The position numbers were made by a program, and so were the translations under genes. Shown here piece by piece: positions 8,087 to 16,231 of a stretch of DNA of 64,000 bases (the stretch's first letter is position 1; each line of letters starts with the position of its first letter). Below the pieces are notes generated by a model that was not told the origin of the DNA, made no database searches, and worked only from the letters and a program-made list of their open reading frames with translations. Source of the DNA: Terriglobia bacterium (GTDB taxonomy: Bacteria > Acidobacteriota > Terriglobia > Terriglobales > Acidobacteriaceae); NCBI GenBank assembly GCA_032252755.1, contig JAVUPY010000041.1:1-64000 (forward strand), written 5' to 3'.

Positions 8087-8851
8087 TTAGTTCCCCGAGA
8101 ACTGGTCCAATCTCATCGCTATCCCAACCACCTGTCCCAGTATCTCCGCCTCGGACCCTAACCGAACCGTCCTGTTCTTCACCGGAGACATGGGATGCGA
8201 GCGCAGGGTCAGTATCGATCCCTCCTGATCGCACCAGCAGCAAGTGAACCCATCCCGCATCTCGACGAAGTAGATCGGCCTCTCATATTCGGAGCGCCAT
8301 CCGCCATCCGCCACCTTCGTCCGATTTTCGTCGATTTGCACAAATGCCCCAGGCGAGAGCAGAGGATACATCGTCCAGTCTTTTGCCCCGATGTACCCAT
8401 ACGTGTACTTCCGGTCGAGGAAGTTTTTCAGCAGCGTCATCGGTACCGTCCCCCACTGCTGAATCATCCGTACAATCAGCGTCGTCGACTCCCCCCGGAA
8501 CCCCGGATCCATGATCAATGGCATTTCGGCCTGCGCCTGATGTTCCAGTGCCGGCGCCAGCCCCGAATTTGGCGTATCGAACATCGTCAGGTCCGTGGGT
8601 ATGCGCCCCAGGTCCAGGTCGTACATCTTCAGGACCTCGTGGTAATCGGCGCGATAAATCACGGACAGCGAGTAAACCCGGTAAATGCTCGGGATGATGC
8701 CCTTAGTTTCGATATCGGAAAGGCGGCTGAGGGAAATGAAATAATCCGGATTGTTGTATTTGATCGCGAGCTTTTCGCTGGCACTTTCCACCATGCGGAT
8801 GCTCAATCCCAGCCGTTCCCGCAGCGCGCGAAGCTTCTCGCCGGCCGTCAC
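8087..8851 (-). CDS. XRE-type HTH regulator with degenerate S24-like C-terminal domain
   Basis: 254 residues from GTG 8851, with GGGAGG just upstream. The N-terminal HTH (~4-60) is GEKLRALRERLGLSIRMVES...SLSRLSDIETKG. The C-terminal half (~155-250) matches the layout of the LexA/CI S24 domain: WTMYPLLSPGAFVQID where the family has D-S-M-x-P, and IYFVEMRDGFTCCWC where the family has its catalytic Lys. Here the Ser appears replaced by Thr and the Lys by Cys, so autocleavage is unlikely and a sensor role is inferred. A signal peptide is absent. It lies 188 bp upstream of the small secreted peptide gene on the same strand, with no terminator seen between. Confidence 0.8.
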   Translation of the reverse strand: MTAGEKLRALRERLGLSIRMVESASEKLAIKYNNPDYFISLSRLSDIETKGIIPSIYRVYSLSVIYRADYHEVLKMYDLDLGRIPTDLTMFDTPNSGLAPALEHQAQAEMPLIMDPGFRGESTTLIVRMIQQWGTVPMTLLKNFLDRKYTYGYIGAKDWTMYPLLSPGAFVQIDENRTKVADGGWRSEYERPIYFVEMRDGFTCCWCDQEGSILTLRSHPMSPVKNRTVRLGSEAEILGQVVGIAMRLDQFSGN

Positions 8852-9055
8852 CAGTAACCTCCCTTACTGCCCAACCGCACGCAGTCTCAAAAGGGAGAGT
8901 CTTACGAAAAATCCTCAATCCTACAAGCAAAACCTGCCATGCCCTGAGATTCGTTTTCAAGAAAATGACCCAAGGCATTCATTCCATGCCCCGCATCTCC
9001 AGCACTTGGCAAGATGGTGGTCTTTTGCTCAGCGTCCTTTGCAACCGGACGCGTT

Positions 9056-9084
9056 TTGCCCGATATTGGTCCCAGTGTTATCCT
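9056..9084 (+). promoter_or_regulatory. Sigma70-type promoter of tRNA-Gly
   Basis: TTGCCC (9056-9061) and TATCCT (9079-9084) are separated by exactly 17 bp and end 11 bp before the mature tRNA 5' end, which fits a stable-RNA promoter. This was read by eye. Confidence 0.55.
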
Positions 9085-9095
9085 GACCCTGGCGA

Positions 9096-9169
9096 GCGGG
9101 GTTGGTATAGTGGTCGTGCCCCGGCTTCCCAAGCCGGTGACACGGGTTCAATTCCCGTACCCCGCTCCA
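9096..9169 (+). tRNA. tRNA-Gly (anticodon CCC)
   Basis: The cloverleaf can be built by hand. The acceptor GCGGGGT (9096-9102) pairs with ACCCCGC (9159-9165), the discriminator is T and CCA is encoded (9167-9169). The anticodon stem CCGGC/GCCGG encloses TTCCCAA, giving anticodon CCC. The T arm is ACGGG-TTCAATT-CCCGT. It reads GGG codons. The gene stands alone between the HTH regulator and the broken phosphoesterase. Confidence 0.96.
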
Positions 9170-9173
9170 AAGG

Positions 9174-9300
9174 CAGTTCCCAGTTCAGCGTTCTCGGTTC
9201 TGAGTTACCCCGTACAATCTTGTTGAAGAGCTTCAGGGTAGCCTCGGCACTTCTATGTCCAGGAAACTAACTGAGAACCAGGAACTGAGAACTGAGAACC
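9174..9300. repeat. Inverted low-complexity repeat (family D type, GAGAAC/GTTCTC)
   Basis: The segment 9174-9208 (CAGTTCCCAGTTCAGCG..., CGGTTCTGAGTTAC) is an imperfect reverse complement of 9266-9299 (CTAACTGAGAACC, GGAACTGAGAACTGAGAAC). Together they can fold into a long stem between the tRNA and the phosphoesterase reading frame. The right arm is translated as the first ~15 codons if that frame starts at ATG 9255. Confidence 0.55.
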
Positions 9301-9742
9301 GGGTTTTAGGCCTCATCTCCGACACCCACTCCCGCATCCGCCCGTCCGCCCTCGAAGCCCTGCGAGACTCTGACCTGATCCTTCACGCGGGAGACATCGG
9401 TTCACCGGACGTTATTTCCGCCCTGAAGAAAATTGCACCAGTCCACGCCATCTACGGAAACATTGATCGCGAACCTCTTACGAAGAAGTATCCGCCGACC
9501 GAAGTCGTCGAGATCGCATGATTCACAACCTGAAGGTCCTCGACCTCGACCCCCGCGCCGCCGGCTTCGCCGCCGTAATCTACGGTCATAGCCACAAGCC
9601 CGAATACTGCTTCAAAAACGGAGTCCTCTACTTCAACCCCGGCAGCGCCGGCCCAAGGCGCTTCTCATTACCAATTAGCGTAGGGAAGATTCAGGTGAAA
9701 AACGGCGAACTACTTCCGGAAATCATCCTGCTGGAGGAGTAG
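9255..9742 (+). pseudogene. Broken metallophosphoesterase (YfcE/MJ0936-like), split by a small frameshifting deletion
   Basis: Two frames overlap by ATGA at 9518-9521. The first carries GLISDTHSR, LHAGDIGS and IYGNIDRE, the first metal-binding blocks of the YfcE/MJ0936 family. The second carries IHN, VIYGHSHKP and the conserved NPGSAGPRR. Intact homologues continue from a VVEI strand through about six residues into the IxxxH strand; here the gene jumps from VVEIA-stop to MIHNLK, so a short deletion (3n+1 nt) is inferred. Either the enzyme is lost or two chains are made by coupled translation; the start codon of the second frame fits the latter. A sequencing error is possible. Confidence 0.7.
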
Positions 9743-9749
9743 TGGGAAG

Positions 9750-10568
9750 TTAGTACGGGGTGAGTTGCTTGACTTTAGTGAACCCTGCGGGCACCTCGAA
9801 GATCGCGGGATCGATCGCCTCGTCGGATATTTCCACGATCTCGCGCGAGGTGGTCATCTCAGTGTTATGCTTCTCTCCCGTCTGAAAAACTTGCACTGAG
9901 CGCGTAGTCGTCTTCTCCGAAAGAACTAGCCCGTGCAACTCTGGTCCGGAATATCTGAATTCCGGTCGAACTTCCTCAGCCGCCTGCTCGCCGCCAACCC
10001 GTAGGATTATTAAGCCACCGGGCCGGTGCGAAACTGGCTCGCAAGTCGTGACGTCTGGAATGTCGAGGTACCAGGCATCTTGGATTGCTTCGCTCGGCTG
10101 TTGGCCGAGCTCGGGCGCAGGGATTTGCTTGATTGTTGTTATGTAATGACGCGCCGTATGGCCAAAGGCAGGCTTGGTTTCACCTGTGTCAAGCGTTGCC
10201 GTGCCAATTACAAGATTGGGCGGACCTTTACTCCATTTGCGTTGAGTTTCTTGTCTGACCTTTGCTTCATTTTCTGGCGAAGGTAATTGTGTTTCAGTGT
10301 ATTCGTGCTTATCGGGATTCAGTGCGTAAAGAACGCGAGTATCGCACCGATGAATAACGATCATCTTCATCGGCACGACATTTCGTAGCGGCTCGAATGC
10401 TGGAAACTCTGTGCGCCGGTTCGTGCCTTGTGCGTAGGTGATGATTGTGCGTTCTGCAGGCCCAGGCATCCCCGTGACGCCGGTCGTCTGTATTCGCTGC
10501 ACGATCTTGATTCCAGTTTGCCCATACGTGCAGCTTGCCAGCATGAGTACCGCTACCAGGAGGCGCAT
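9750..10568 (-). CDS. Exported protein of unknown function (DUF4412-like layout)
   Basis: 272 residues from ATG 10568, chosen because AAGGAG lies 8 bp upstream and the chain then begins with a signal peptide (MRLLVAVLMLASCTYGQTG). The mature part is beta-rich, with FPAFEPLRNVVPMKMIVIHRCD, LVIGTATLDTGETKPAFGHTARHYITT and a DAWYLDIPD strand. This resembles exported DUF4412/DUF4384-type proteins that carry a 'tag-and-remove metal salt' style beta fold, but the family call is weak. It is convergent with the broken phosphoesterase. No partner is evident. Confidence 0.7.
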   Translation of the reverse strand: MRLLVAVLMLASCTYGQTGIKIVQRIQTTGVTGMPGPAERTIITYAQGTNRRTEFPAFEPLRNVVPMKMIVIHRCDTRVLYALNPDKHEYTETQLPSPENEAKVRQETQRKWSKGPPNLVIGTATLDTGETKPAFGHTARHYITTIKQIPAPELGQQPSEAIQDAWYLDIPDVTTCEPVSHRPGGLIILRVGGEQAAEEVRPEFRYSGPELHGLVLSEKTTTRSVQVFQTGEKHNTEMTTSREIVEISDEAIDPAIFEVPAGFTKVKQLTPY

Positions 10569-10664
10569 ACATAAGCTCCTTCCAGTTGAGCCGGCGAAAG
10601 CATACACCTCCCGCAAGTAGTTGGCTAAGTCAGCCGCTCAAGAACAATATGTGGTCGCATTTCG

Positions 10665-10710
10665 CGGAGAACGGAGAACGGAGAACTCGGTACCCGGTAT
10701 TCGGTACCTG
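10665..10710. repeat. Low-complexity repeat D copy (GGAGAAC / GGTACC)
   Basis: GGAGAAC occurs three times in tandem (10665-10687), followed by CGGTACC, CGGTATT, CGGTACC motifs immediately before the stop codon of the downstream minus-strand gene (10712). The same word set recurs at 24176-24272, 41418-41500 and 45102-45180. Confidence 0.5.
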
Positions 10711-10711
10711 C

Positions 10712-11830
10712 CTACCAGATCCCCTTATCGCTTCCCGTCATCTTGAAACTGATCGCCGCCGCCGTCGCCAGGTAGGGAAGCAGCGACAGCCGGAAAGTCG
10801 CGGGAACGTCGCCGCGCAACGCCGTGTGCGTTACCTGGGCGGTATAGAGCGTCGCGCCTTGCGGCATGATTGGCACGCGGATGAACTTTCCCCGAACGTA
10901 AGTCTTCTCGCCGCCAAACGGCGCCTCATCTCTTACCCGCATCGGCAGCGGCAAATCCGTCCCGCGGTACTGCTTTACATAATCGTTCACGATCTTCAGG
11001 TACGAGCACACGCCCTTCCAGATGCCGCCCATCTCCGCCGCGCGCTGCAACTCGCCGTAGTTAATCGTGCCCGACTCCACCAGTGCCGCCGTATTCACGA
11101 TGTCGCACACCCGGAAATAGAAATGCCGATACATTCTCTGTAGCGTCGCGACAATGATCCGCTCTTCCGGAGCCGGCACCGGGAAATTCAGCCCACCAAC
11201 ACTCTTCTCGACCCGCCGGCTCACAAACCGCTGTGCCATTGCCGTGTGCTCGCCCGTCTGTCCCAGCCGCTTGGCATGAACCTCCACGGCTTCCGGCAGC
11301 CCCGGGACCGCAAAATTCCACTTATTCGCCAGGCGGTCACCCCAACTCCTGTCTTCAATATGCGCCCCGAACCTCTTCGTCATCACATCGCAGACCCGGG
11401 TCTCATCCGCCGTGGTGTACAAATCCAGGTCATTCCCCAAATCTGGCCAATGGTCCAGTGACTTCATTACCGTCGTCGGACAGCCGCCCTCTTCCAGTGC
11501 GCTCACAATCTCGTGCAGCTTCCGCACCGCGTTATCGATGCGCGCGTGCTCCCGCTCCATTACTTCTGCCGCCCACTGCGCCAGTTCCGAATTCGTGCTG
11601 GCCTCGGTGCTCCACATCTGCGCGTCTTTCGCAGATATGGGTGTTTTGGTCACCCTCTGCAACGGTTCCAGCGCCCGCAGCACCACATGATTCGAATCCG
11701 CCATCGAGACAAACGTCTCCCGCTCTGCGGCCGTCAACCCAGCTACGTACCTCACCGCCTCATCAGCCTGCGCAGGATCCAACGTGAGCAACGACAAAGC
11801 GTGAATGTATTCGCGTTCTTGAGAAACCAT
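10712..11830 (-). CDS. Nucleotidyltransferase-fold protein, unknown substrate
   Basis: 372 residues. The centre contains TTVMKSLDHWPDLGNDLDLY, in which the GNDLDLY strand carries the D-x-D pair of the polymerase-beta-like nucleotidyltransferase superfamily (uncharacterised NTase, PF14907-like). The helical N-terminal part (~1-110) and C-terminal helical region (FYFRVCDIVNTAALVE...) fit that superfamily. The role may be nucleotide transfer to a small molecule or protein. A repeat-A hairpin (11612-11640) lies inside the frame and encodes the SAKDAQMW stretch, an unusual case of an intergenic-type repeat inside a gene. There is no co-directional neighbour close enough to define an operon. Confidence 0.65.
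   Translation of the reverse strand: MVSQEREYIHALSLLTLDPAQADEAVRYVAGLTAAERETFVSMADSNHVVLRALEPLQRVTKTPISAKDAQMWSTEASTNSELAQWAAEVMEREHARIDNAVRKLHEIVSALEEGGCPTTVMKSLDHWPDLGNDLDLYTTADETRVCDVMTKRFGAHIEDRSWGDRLANKWNFAVPGLPEAVEVHAKRLGQTGEHTAMAQRFVSRRVEKSVGGLNFPVPAPEERIIVATLQRMYRHFYFRVCDIVNTAALVESGTINYGELQRAAEMGGIWKGVCSYLKIVNDYVKQYRGTDLPLPMRVRDEAPFGGEKTYVRGKFIRVPIMPQGATLYTAQVTHTALRGDVPATFRLSLLPYLATAAAISFKMTGSDKGIW
11612..11640. repeat. Repeat family A hairpin inside a coding sequence
   Basis: CCACATCTGCG (11612-11622) pairs with CGCAGATATGG (11630-11640) with one mismatch. On the minus strand the flanks ACACCC and GTGGAGCAC also match the other A copies. It keeps the NTase-like frame open. Confidence 0.65.
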
Positions 11831-12113
11831 GTAGGAGTGCCTTCCTGAAAATAGTGATCTTCCTGATCAACAGCTTTGGATGAGCCTTTTCGAAGGGGAG
11901 TTGGCAGCGAAGGACGCCATCCACAATCCGCAATGCGAAAGCAACCGGCCATTAGTAACTAGCAAAGGCGCAGATTTACACTCTGGCGCACCTCTTCGGA
12001 GCTTGGTGACCCAAGAACCCTTGCGGATTGCGACGCCCTTCCTAATTGCTAATTGCTGATGGCTTCTTCTTCTATAATCTGCTTTCATCTAATTTCTCCG
12101 AACTGGAGCCCCC

Positions 12114-13685
12114 TTGGCCTACAACGATCTTCGCGAATGGATCGCCGCCCTCGACCGTGCCGGCGAACTCAAGCGTATCAAGGCAGAAGCCGATCCCAAC
12201 CTCGAAATCACCGAGATCACGGATCGCGTCTCCAAGTGGCCCAGCCGCGACGGCCGAGGCCCCGGCGGCCCCGCGCTCCTCTTCGAAAACGTTAAAGGAC
12301 ATCCCGGTACCCAGCTTCTCATCAACCAATTCGGCTCCGAGAGCCGCATGGAAATGGCCCTCGAAACGCCCGCGCTCGACGCCATTGCCGAGCGCATCAA
12401 GGGCTTCATGGACGTGAAGTCCCCGCAGGGCTTCCTCGACAAAGTGAAGATGCTCCCCATGCTCGCCGAAATGGGCAGCTTCTTCCCCAAGGTCGTCTCC
12501 AGCGGCCCCTGCAAAGAAGTCATCAAGAAGGGAAGTGACGTCAACCTCGCCGAATTCCCCGTCCTCACCTGCTGGCCGAAGGACGGCGGCCCCTTCATCA
12601 CGCTTCCCGAAGTCATTACTCGCGACCCCAACACTGGCAAGCGCAACGTTGGCACCTACCGCATGCAGGTCTACGACCGCAACTCAACCGGCATGCATTG
12701 GCAGCGCCACAAAGTCGGCGCCGAGCACTATCGCGAACGCCTCCGCGCCGAAGCCGCCAAGGGCCAGGCCAATGCTCGCGCCGCCGCCATCGACATGATG
12801 GCGCGCTCCTCCGGCGGAGCCCGCATCTCGACCGGCAAAACCGTCGCCGGAAAAATGGAAGTCGCCGTCGCTATCGGCACCGACCCGGCACTGATGTTCG
12901 CCAGCATCGTCCCCGCACCGCCTGAGGTCGAGGAGTTCATGATCGCCGGCTTCCTGCGCAGCAAGCCCGTCGAACTCGTGAAGTGCGAAACCATCGACCT
13001 CGAAGTCCCCGCCACCGCGGAAATCGTCCTCGAAGGCTACGTTCAACTCGACGAACTCCGCACCGAAGGCCCCTTCGGCGATCACACCGGCTTCTACTCG
13101 CTCGAAGACCTCTACCCGGTCTTCCACGTCGAGTGCGTAACGCACCGTAAAAATCCCATTTACTCTGCCACCATCGTCGGCCGTCCGCCGCAGGAAGACG
13201 CGTGGATGGGCAAAGCCGTCGGCCGCATCTTCAAGCCGATGATGAAGCTCACCATCCCGGAACTGGTCGACGTCAACCTGCCGCCCGAAGGCGTCTTCCA
13301 CAACCTGATGATCGTCTCCATTAAGAAGAGCTACCCGGGCCAGGCGCGAAAAGTGATGAACGCCATCTGGTCGCTCGGCCAAGCCATGTTCACCAAGTGC
13401 ATCGTCGTCGTCGACGACGATTGCGACGTACAGGACGTGCGCGAAGTCGTCTGGCGAGCGCTCAACAACATCGACCCGGAGCGCGACATTCAATTCACTC
13501 TCGGCCCCGTAGACTCGCTTGACCACTCCTCGCGCCTGCCAGACTTCGGCTCCAAGATGGGCATTGACGCCACCCGCAAGTGGCCCAGCGAAGGCTTCCA
13601 GCGCCCCTGGCCCGACGTCCTCGAAATGTCCCCCGAAATCAAGGACCGCGTTACCCGCCGCTGGAAAGAATTCGGCATCGAATGA
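12114..13685 (+). CDS. ubiD: UbiD-family prenylated-FMN-dependent decarboxylase
   Basis: 523 residues from TTG 12114 with CTGGAG upstream at 12104. The family hallmark ELRTEGPFGDHTGFYS lies near residue 315-330 and holds two catalytic acidic residues; the partner Arg is likely in the RMQVYDRNSTGMHWQRHK region, which also lines the prFMN/metal site. The chain begins with LREWIAALDRAGELKRI, as UbiD proteins do. UbiD removes the carboxylate of 4-hydroxy-3-polyprenylbenzoate in ubiquinone or menaquinone-related pathways; relatives act on other aromatic acids, so substrate remains open. The prFMN synthase UbiX is not in this window. 283 bp upstream without a gene. Confidence 0.92.
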   Translation: MAYNDLREWIAALDRAGELKRIKAEADPNLEITEITDRVSKWPSRDGRGPGGPALLFENVKGHPGTQLLINQFGSESRMEMALETPALDAIAERIKGFMDVKSPQGFLDKVKMLPMLAEMGSFFPKVVSSGPCKEVIKKGSDVNLAEFPVLTCWPKDGGPFITLPEVITRDPNTGKRNVGTYRMQVYDRNSTGMHWQRHKVGAEHYRERLRAEAAKGQANARAAAIDMMARSSGGARISTGKTVAGKMEVAVAIGTDPALMFASIVPAPPEVEEFMIAGFLRSKPVELVKCETIDLEVPATAEIVLEGYVQLDELRTEGPFGDHTGFYSLEDLYPVFHVECVTHRKNPIYSATIVGRPPQEDAWMGKAVGRIFKPMMKLTIPELVDVNLPPEGVFHNLMIVSIKKSYPGQARKVMNAIWSLGQAMFTKCIVVVDDDCDVQDVREVVWRALNNIDPERDIQFTLGPVDSLDHSSRLPDFGSKMGIDATRKWPSEGFQRPWPDVLEMSPEIKDRVTRRWKEFGIE

Positions 13686-13702
13686 GTGTTTCCACCCACC
13701 GC

Positions 13703-13751
13703 GCCGTCATCCCGAGTGGGGGCTTCAGCCCGAGTCGAGGGACCTGCATTC
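13703..13751. repeat. Repeat family B copy (GTCATCC...GGGACCTGCATT)
   Basis: The segment reads GTCATCCCGAGTGGGGGC, then TTCAGCCCGAGTCGAGGG and ACCTGCATT. It is a variant of the intergenic element whose other copies end in CGAAGGACCTGCATT-like sequence (23338, 23555, 44071, 47699, 48405). It lies 18 bp after the ubiD stop. Confidence 0.65.
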
Positions 13752-13801
13752 CTCTATGCACTCTGCACCGGCCTTGATTCTGATGTAAATTCACTCTCAA
13801 C

Positions 13802-14626
13802 ATGATCCGTCCCCGTACACTGCTCACCCTGATCGTCGCGATCCTCGCACTCGCCTGCACCTCGTTCGCCGCCCAACACCGCACAACGAAAAAGAGGAAA
13901 CCTGTCGCTCCCGCTACCCCGCCCCCACCGACGCTCCAAGGGTGCGGCGCCTCCCTTCGTATCCCTCCCGGTTGGCAACTGATACGCGCGTCCGAATACG
14001 AAAAAGCGCACCCGGAACTCGCAGGGGACGACCAATCACAAACCGCAACTGACGACACCAACCCCGCGCCGCAACCATCCGCGCCCTCCGCGCGGCCGAC
14101 TGAACCGCTCTCTCAAGGCGCGCCGGAAACCGAGACCGTAACCCCGGCCCCGCAACAATCCGGGTCCGGCCAAACGCCCACTCAACCCAAGCCCGACAAC
14201 CCCTGCAGCTTCGTCATCTTCTCGAAATATCCGTCGGAAATAGTGCGCAACACCGACGCCGACGGTCCTGTTGGCCGCATGGAAATCGAGATCGTAGATG
14301 GCGATCTCGAAACCGCCGCCGCTCAATTCATGGAGAAGGATGAAAAAGGCTGGTACGTGAATGGACCCAACGGCACCCGCTACGACGCCCGCTTGACGAA
14401 GCCAAGGCGCGGCTGGCAGGTCCTTACCGCTGTCATCGTCGAAGCCTGCCATGATCTCTCCGGCAAGTATCGCGGTTTGTGTGAATCCGATCGCTACGTA
14501 TACAGCAACGGCCACCGCAGCGCCCTGATCAGCGCCGGCCCCTACCTCGGCGAAACCGAATCAACCTTACTCACGAGTCTCCGCTTCGCCCCAATCGCGA
14601 AGGTACGATCACGCAAGAAGCGTTGA
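13802..14626 (+). CDS. Exported protein of unknown function with Pro/Ala-rich linker
   Basis: 274 residues with a clear signal peptide (MIRPRTLLTLIVAILALACT, cleavage near SFAAQ), then a basic patch HRTTKKRKP, a short conserved-looking block (GCGASLRIPPGWQLIRASEYEKAHPEL), a Pro/Thr/Gln-rich linker of ~60 residues and a C-terminal domain (PCSFVIFSKYPSEIVRN... MEIEIVDGDLETAAAQFMEKD, ending with YLGETESTLLTSLRFAP). It looks like an exported two-part protein with unknown fold. It follows ubiD by ~116 bp with a repeat-B copy between, so co-transcription is doubtful. Confidence 0.7.
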   Translation: MIRPRTLLTLIVAILALACTSFAAQHRTTKKRKPVAPATPPPPTLQGCGASLRIPPGWQLIRASEYEKAHPELAGDDQSQTATDDTNPAPQPSAPSARPTEPLSQGAPETETVTPAPQQSGSGQTPTQPKPDNPCSFVIFSKYPSEIVRNTDADGPVGRMEIEIVDGDLETAAAQFMEKDEKGWYVNGPNGTRYDARLTKPRRGWQVLTAVIVEACHDLSGKYRGLCESDRYVYSNGHRSALISAGPYLGETESTLLTSLRFAPIAKVRSRKKR

Positions 14627-14663
14627 GGTGCGCCAACCGAAAAGCGTCAATCGCCAACTGTTA

Positions 14664-16064
14664 TCACTGCACCCTTAGGCTCTGTAGCATTCGTGTATAG
14701 GTATCGTTCAGGGCAGGCATATCTTGTTGTGGCGCCACGAATACCGCGTACACCACGGCTCCGTCCGAGCGCTGGATTGTCACCAGCGTGTCCTGCTCCA
14801 CAACCGGTTGCCCGCTGCCGGCAGTAAGGGGCGACGGACTCAGCATCGCGACACTCATGGCGGGCCGCCCATTCACCGAAATCTGCCGTGCCCCCTGTAC
14901 CTGCAGATTTTGGTTCTGCTGCTGCAAGGCCTGCACCAGGCTGCGGGTAGCCGTATCCAGCGAACCGCCCTGCGGCTGGAACCCGCCAACCACCACGCCA
15001 TAGGCGATTGCCCCGTCTGATACACCCGCGCGAGGCGCAATCGTCATCGCCGAATTCGATTGCCCCAGCACCTCCCAGTTCGTCGGATATTCCATCTGGA
15101 AGAAGCCGCCATTCGCGACCCTGAAGCTTCCGCTCGGCCGGATCTCCGCTTCGGCCGCCCGCTGCATTTTCGCCTGCTGCGCTCGCTGATACTCCGCCAC
15201 CTGCTGCGCCGACATCGGTTTCATCTGCGCCGCCAGCGCCTTGATCCGCTCGAACTGCCGCGACTCTTCGCGCGCATAGTTCTTCTTCGGGAACTTCGAG
15301 ATGACCCTTTCGACGTCCTTTTCGCGATTTCCCGGGTTCGGGTGATCGCTCAGGAATTGCGGGCCGCCATTGCCGCCCTCCTTTTCCAGCGTACTGAAGA
15401 ACTCGACCAGGTCGTACGGGTCGTACCCGGCGTCGTACATCATCTGCGCGCCCATTTCATCCGCCTCGCGCTCCGCGTCCCGGGAATACTTCAGGAACAG
15501 CCCATTCGCACCCAGCGATACTCCGAGCCTCGCCAACTGTCCGCCGGTGCCGTTTCCCAGCACTGCGCCCAGGATCGCCAGCGGAATCTGCGCCACCTGC
15601 TCTTTGCTCGCATTGCTCGTGGCGTGACGCAGCACAACGTGCGAAAGCTCGTGTGCCATTACGCCCGCCAATTCACCTTCCGTATGAGCGGACTGCACTG
15701 TCCCGAGATTCACAAATATCGGCCCGCCCGGCAGCGCAAACGCGTTGATCTCCTTCTGGTTCACCACGTGAAATTCAAATGGGTACTTGTATCCCGGCGC
15801 CTTGGCCGCCAGTTTCTGCCCCAGGTGATTCACATACTGCGAAACGGGGTCGCCCACTTGCAGCAGCGGCAACTGCTTGACCGCCTCCGCGGCCGCCTGC
15901 TTTCCAACCTGCACCTCCTGTTCAGGACTGTACTGGTTGTAGGCGTCCAGCACTTGTACTCGTCCGGTGGTTGGGTTCTGCGCGATCCGCTTTGTGGCGC
16001 AGCCCGCTGCAACCACAAGGATCAGAGTTGCGATCAATGGAAAACGTCGTGGAAAAGACAACAT
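14664..16064 (-). CDS. M48-family metalloprotease, lipoprotein (BepA/LoiP-like)
   Basis: 466 residues. The signal peptide ends in a lipobox (LILVVAAGC, Cys ~22), so it is predicted to be lipidated. The protease core runs from ~60 to 250 and shows the gluzincin motif HELSHVVLRH near residue 140, a third ligand in YSRDAEREADEMGAQMMYDAGYD, and a downstream SDHPNPGNR that is typical of M48 proteins. The C-terminal ~200 residues (MEYPTNWEVLGQSNSAMTIAP...) form an additional domain with no catalytic motif. In the periplasm such proteases clear misfolded outer-membrane proteins. A second, shorter M48 gene lies at 46340. Confidence 0.93.
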   Translation of the reverse strand: MLSFPRRFPLIATLILVVAAGCATKRIAQNPTTGRVQVLDAYNQYSPEQEVQVGKQAAAEAVKQLPLLQVGDPVSQYVNHLGQKLAAKAPGYKYPFEFHVVNQKEINAFALPGGPIFVNLGTVQSAHTEGELAGVMAHELSHVVLRHATSNASKEQVAQIPLAILGAVLGNGTGGQLARLGVSLGANGLFLKYSRDAEREADEMGAQMMYDAGYDPYDLVEFFSTLEKEGGNGGPQFLSDHPNPGNREKDVERVISKFPKKNYAREESRQFERIKALAAQMKPMSAQQVAEYQRAQQAKMQRAAEAEIRPSGSFRVANGGFFQMEYPTNWEVLGQSNSAMTIAPRAGVSDGAIAYGVVVGGFQPQGGSLDTATRSLVQALQQQNQNLQVQGARQISVNGRPAMSVAMLSPSPLTAGSGQPVVEQDTLVTIQRSDGAVVYAVFVAPQQDMPALNDTYTRMLQSLRVQ

Positions 16065-16231
16065 GCATCCCTCGCCAAAAGCTCTGGTAGGTAGGATGCC
16101 ACGAAAGTGGTGGAATTATGCCTTCAGGTCAAAGAATGGATGGCTGCGGTTCGAAAAGCGCCTTAGACGAGCAGGCTCTCGTCGTTCCGACGTTTCGTCA
16201 TTTCGAAATTCTGTTGTCAATGCAACCGCAG

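Noticed and set aside
9255-9521. First half of the split phosphoesterase as a complete small gene
   Set aside because: It ends in the middle of the family fold, and the missing HxH part is encoded immediately downstream in the next frame.
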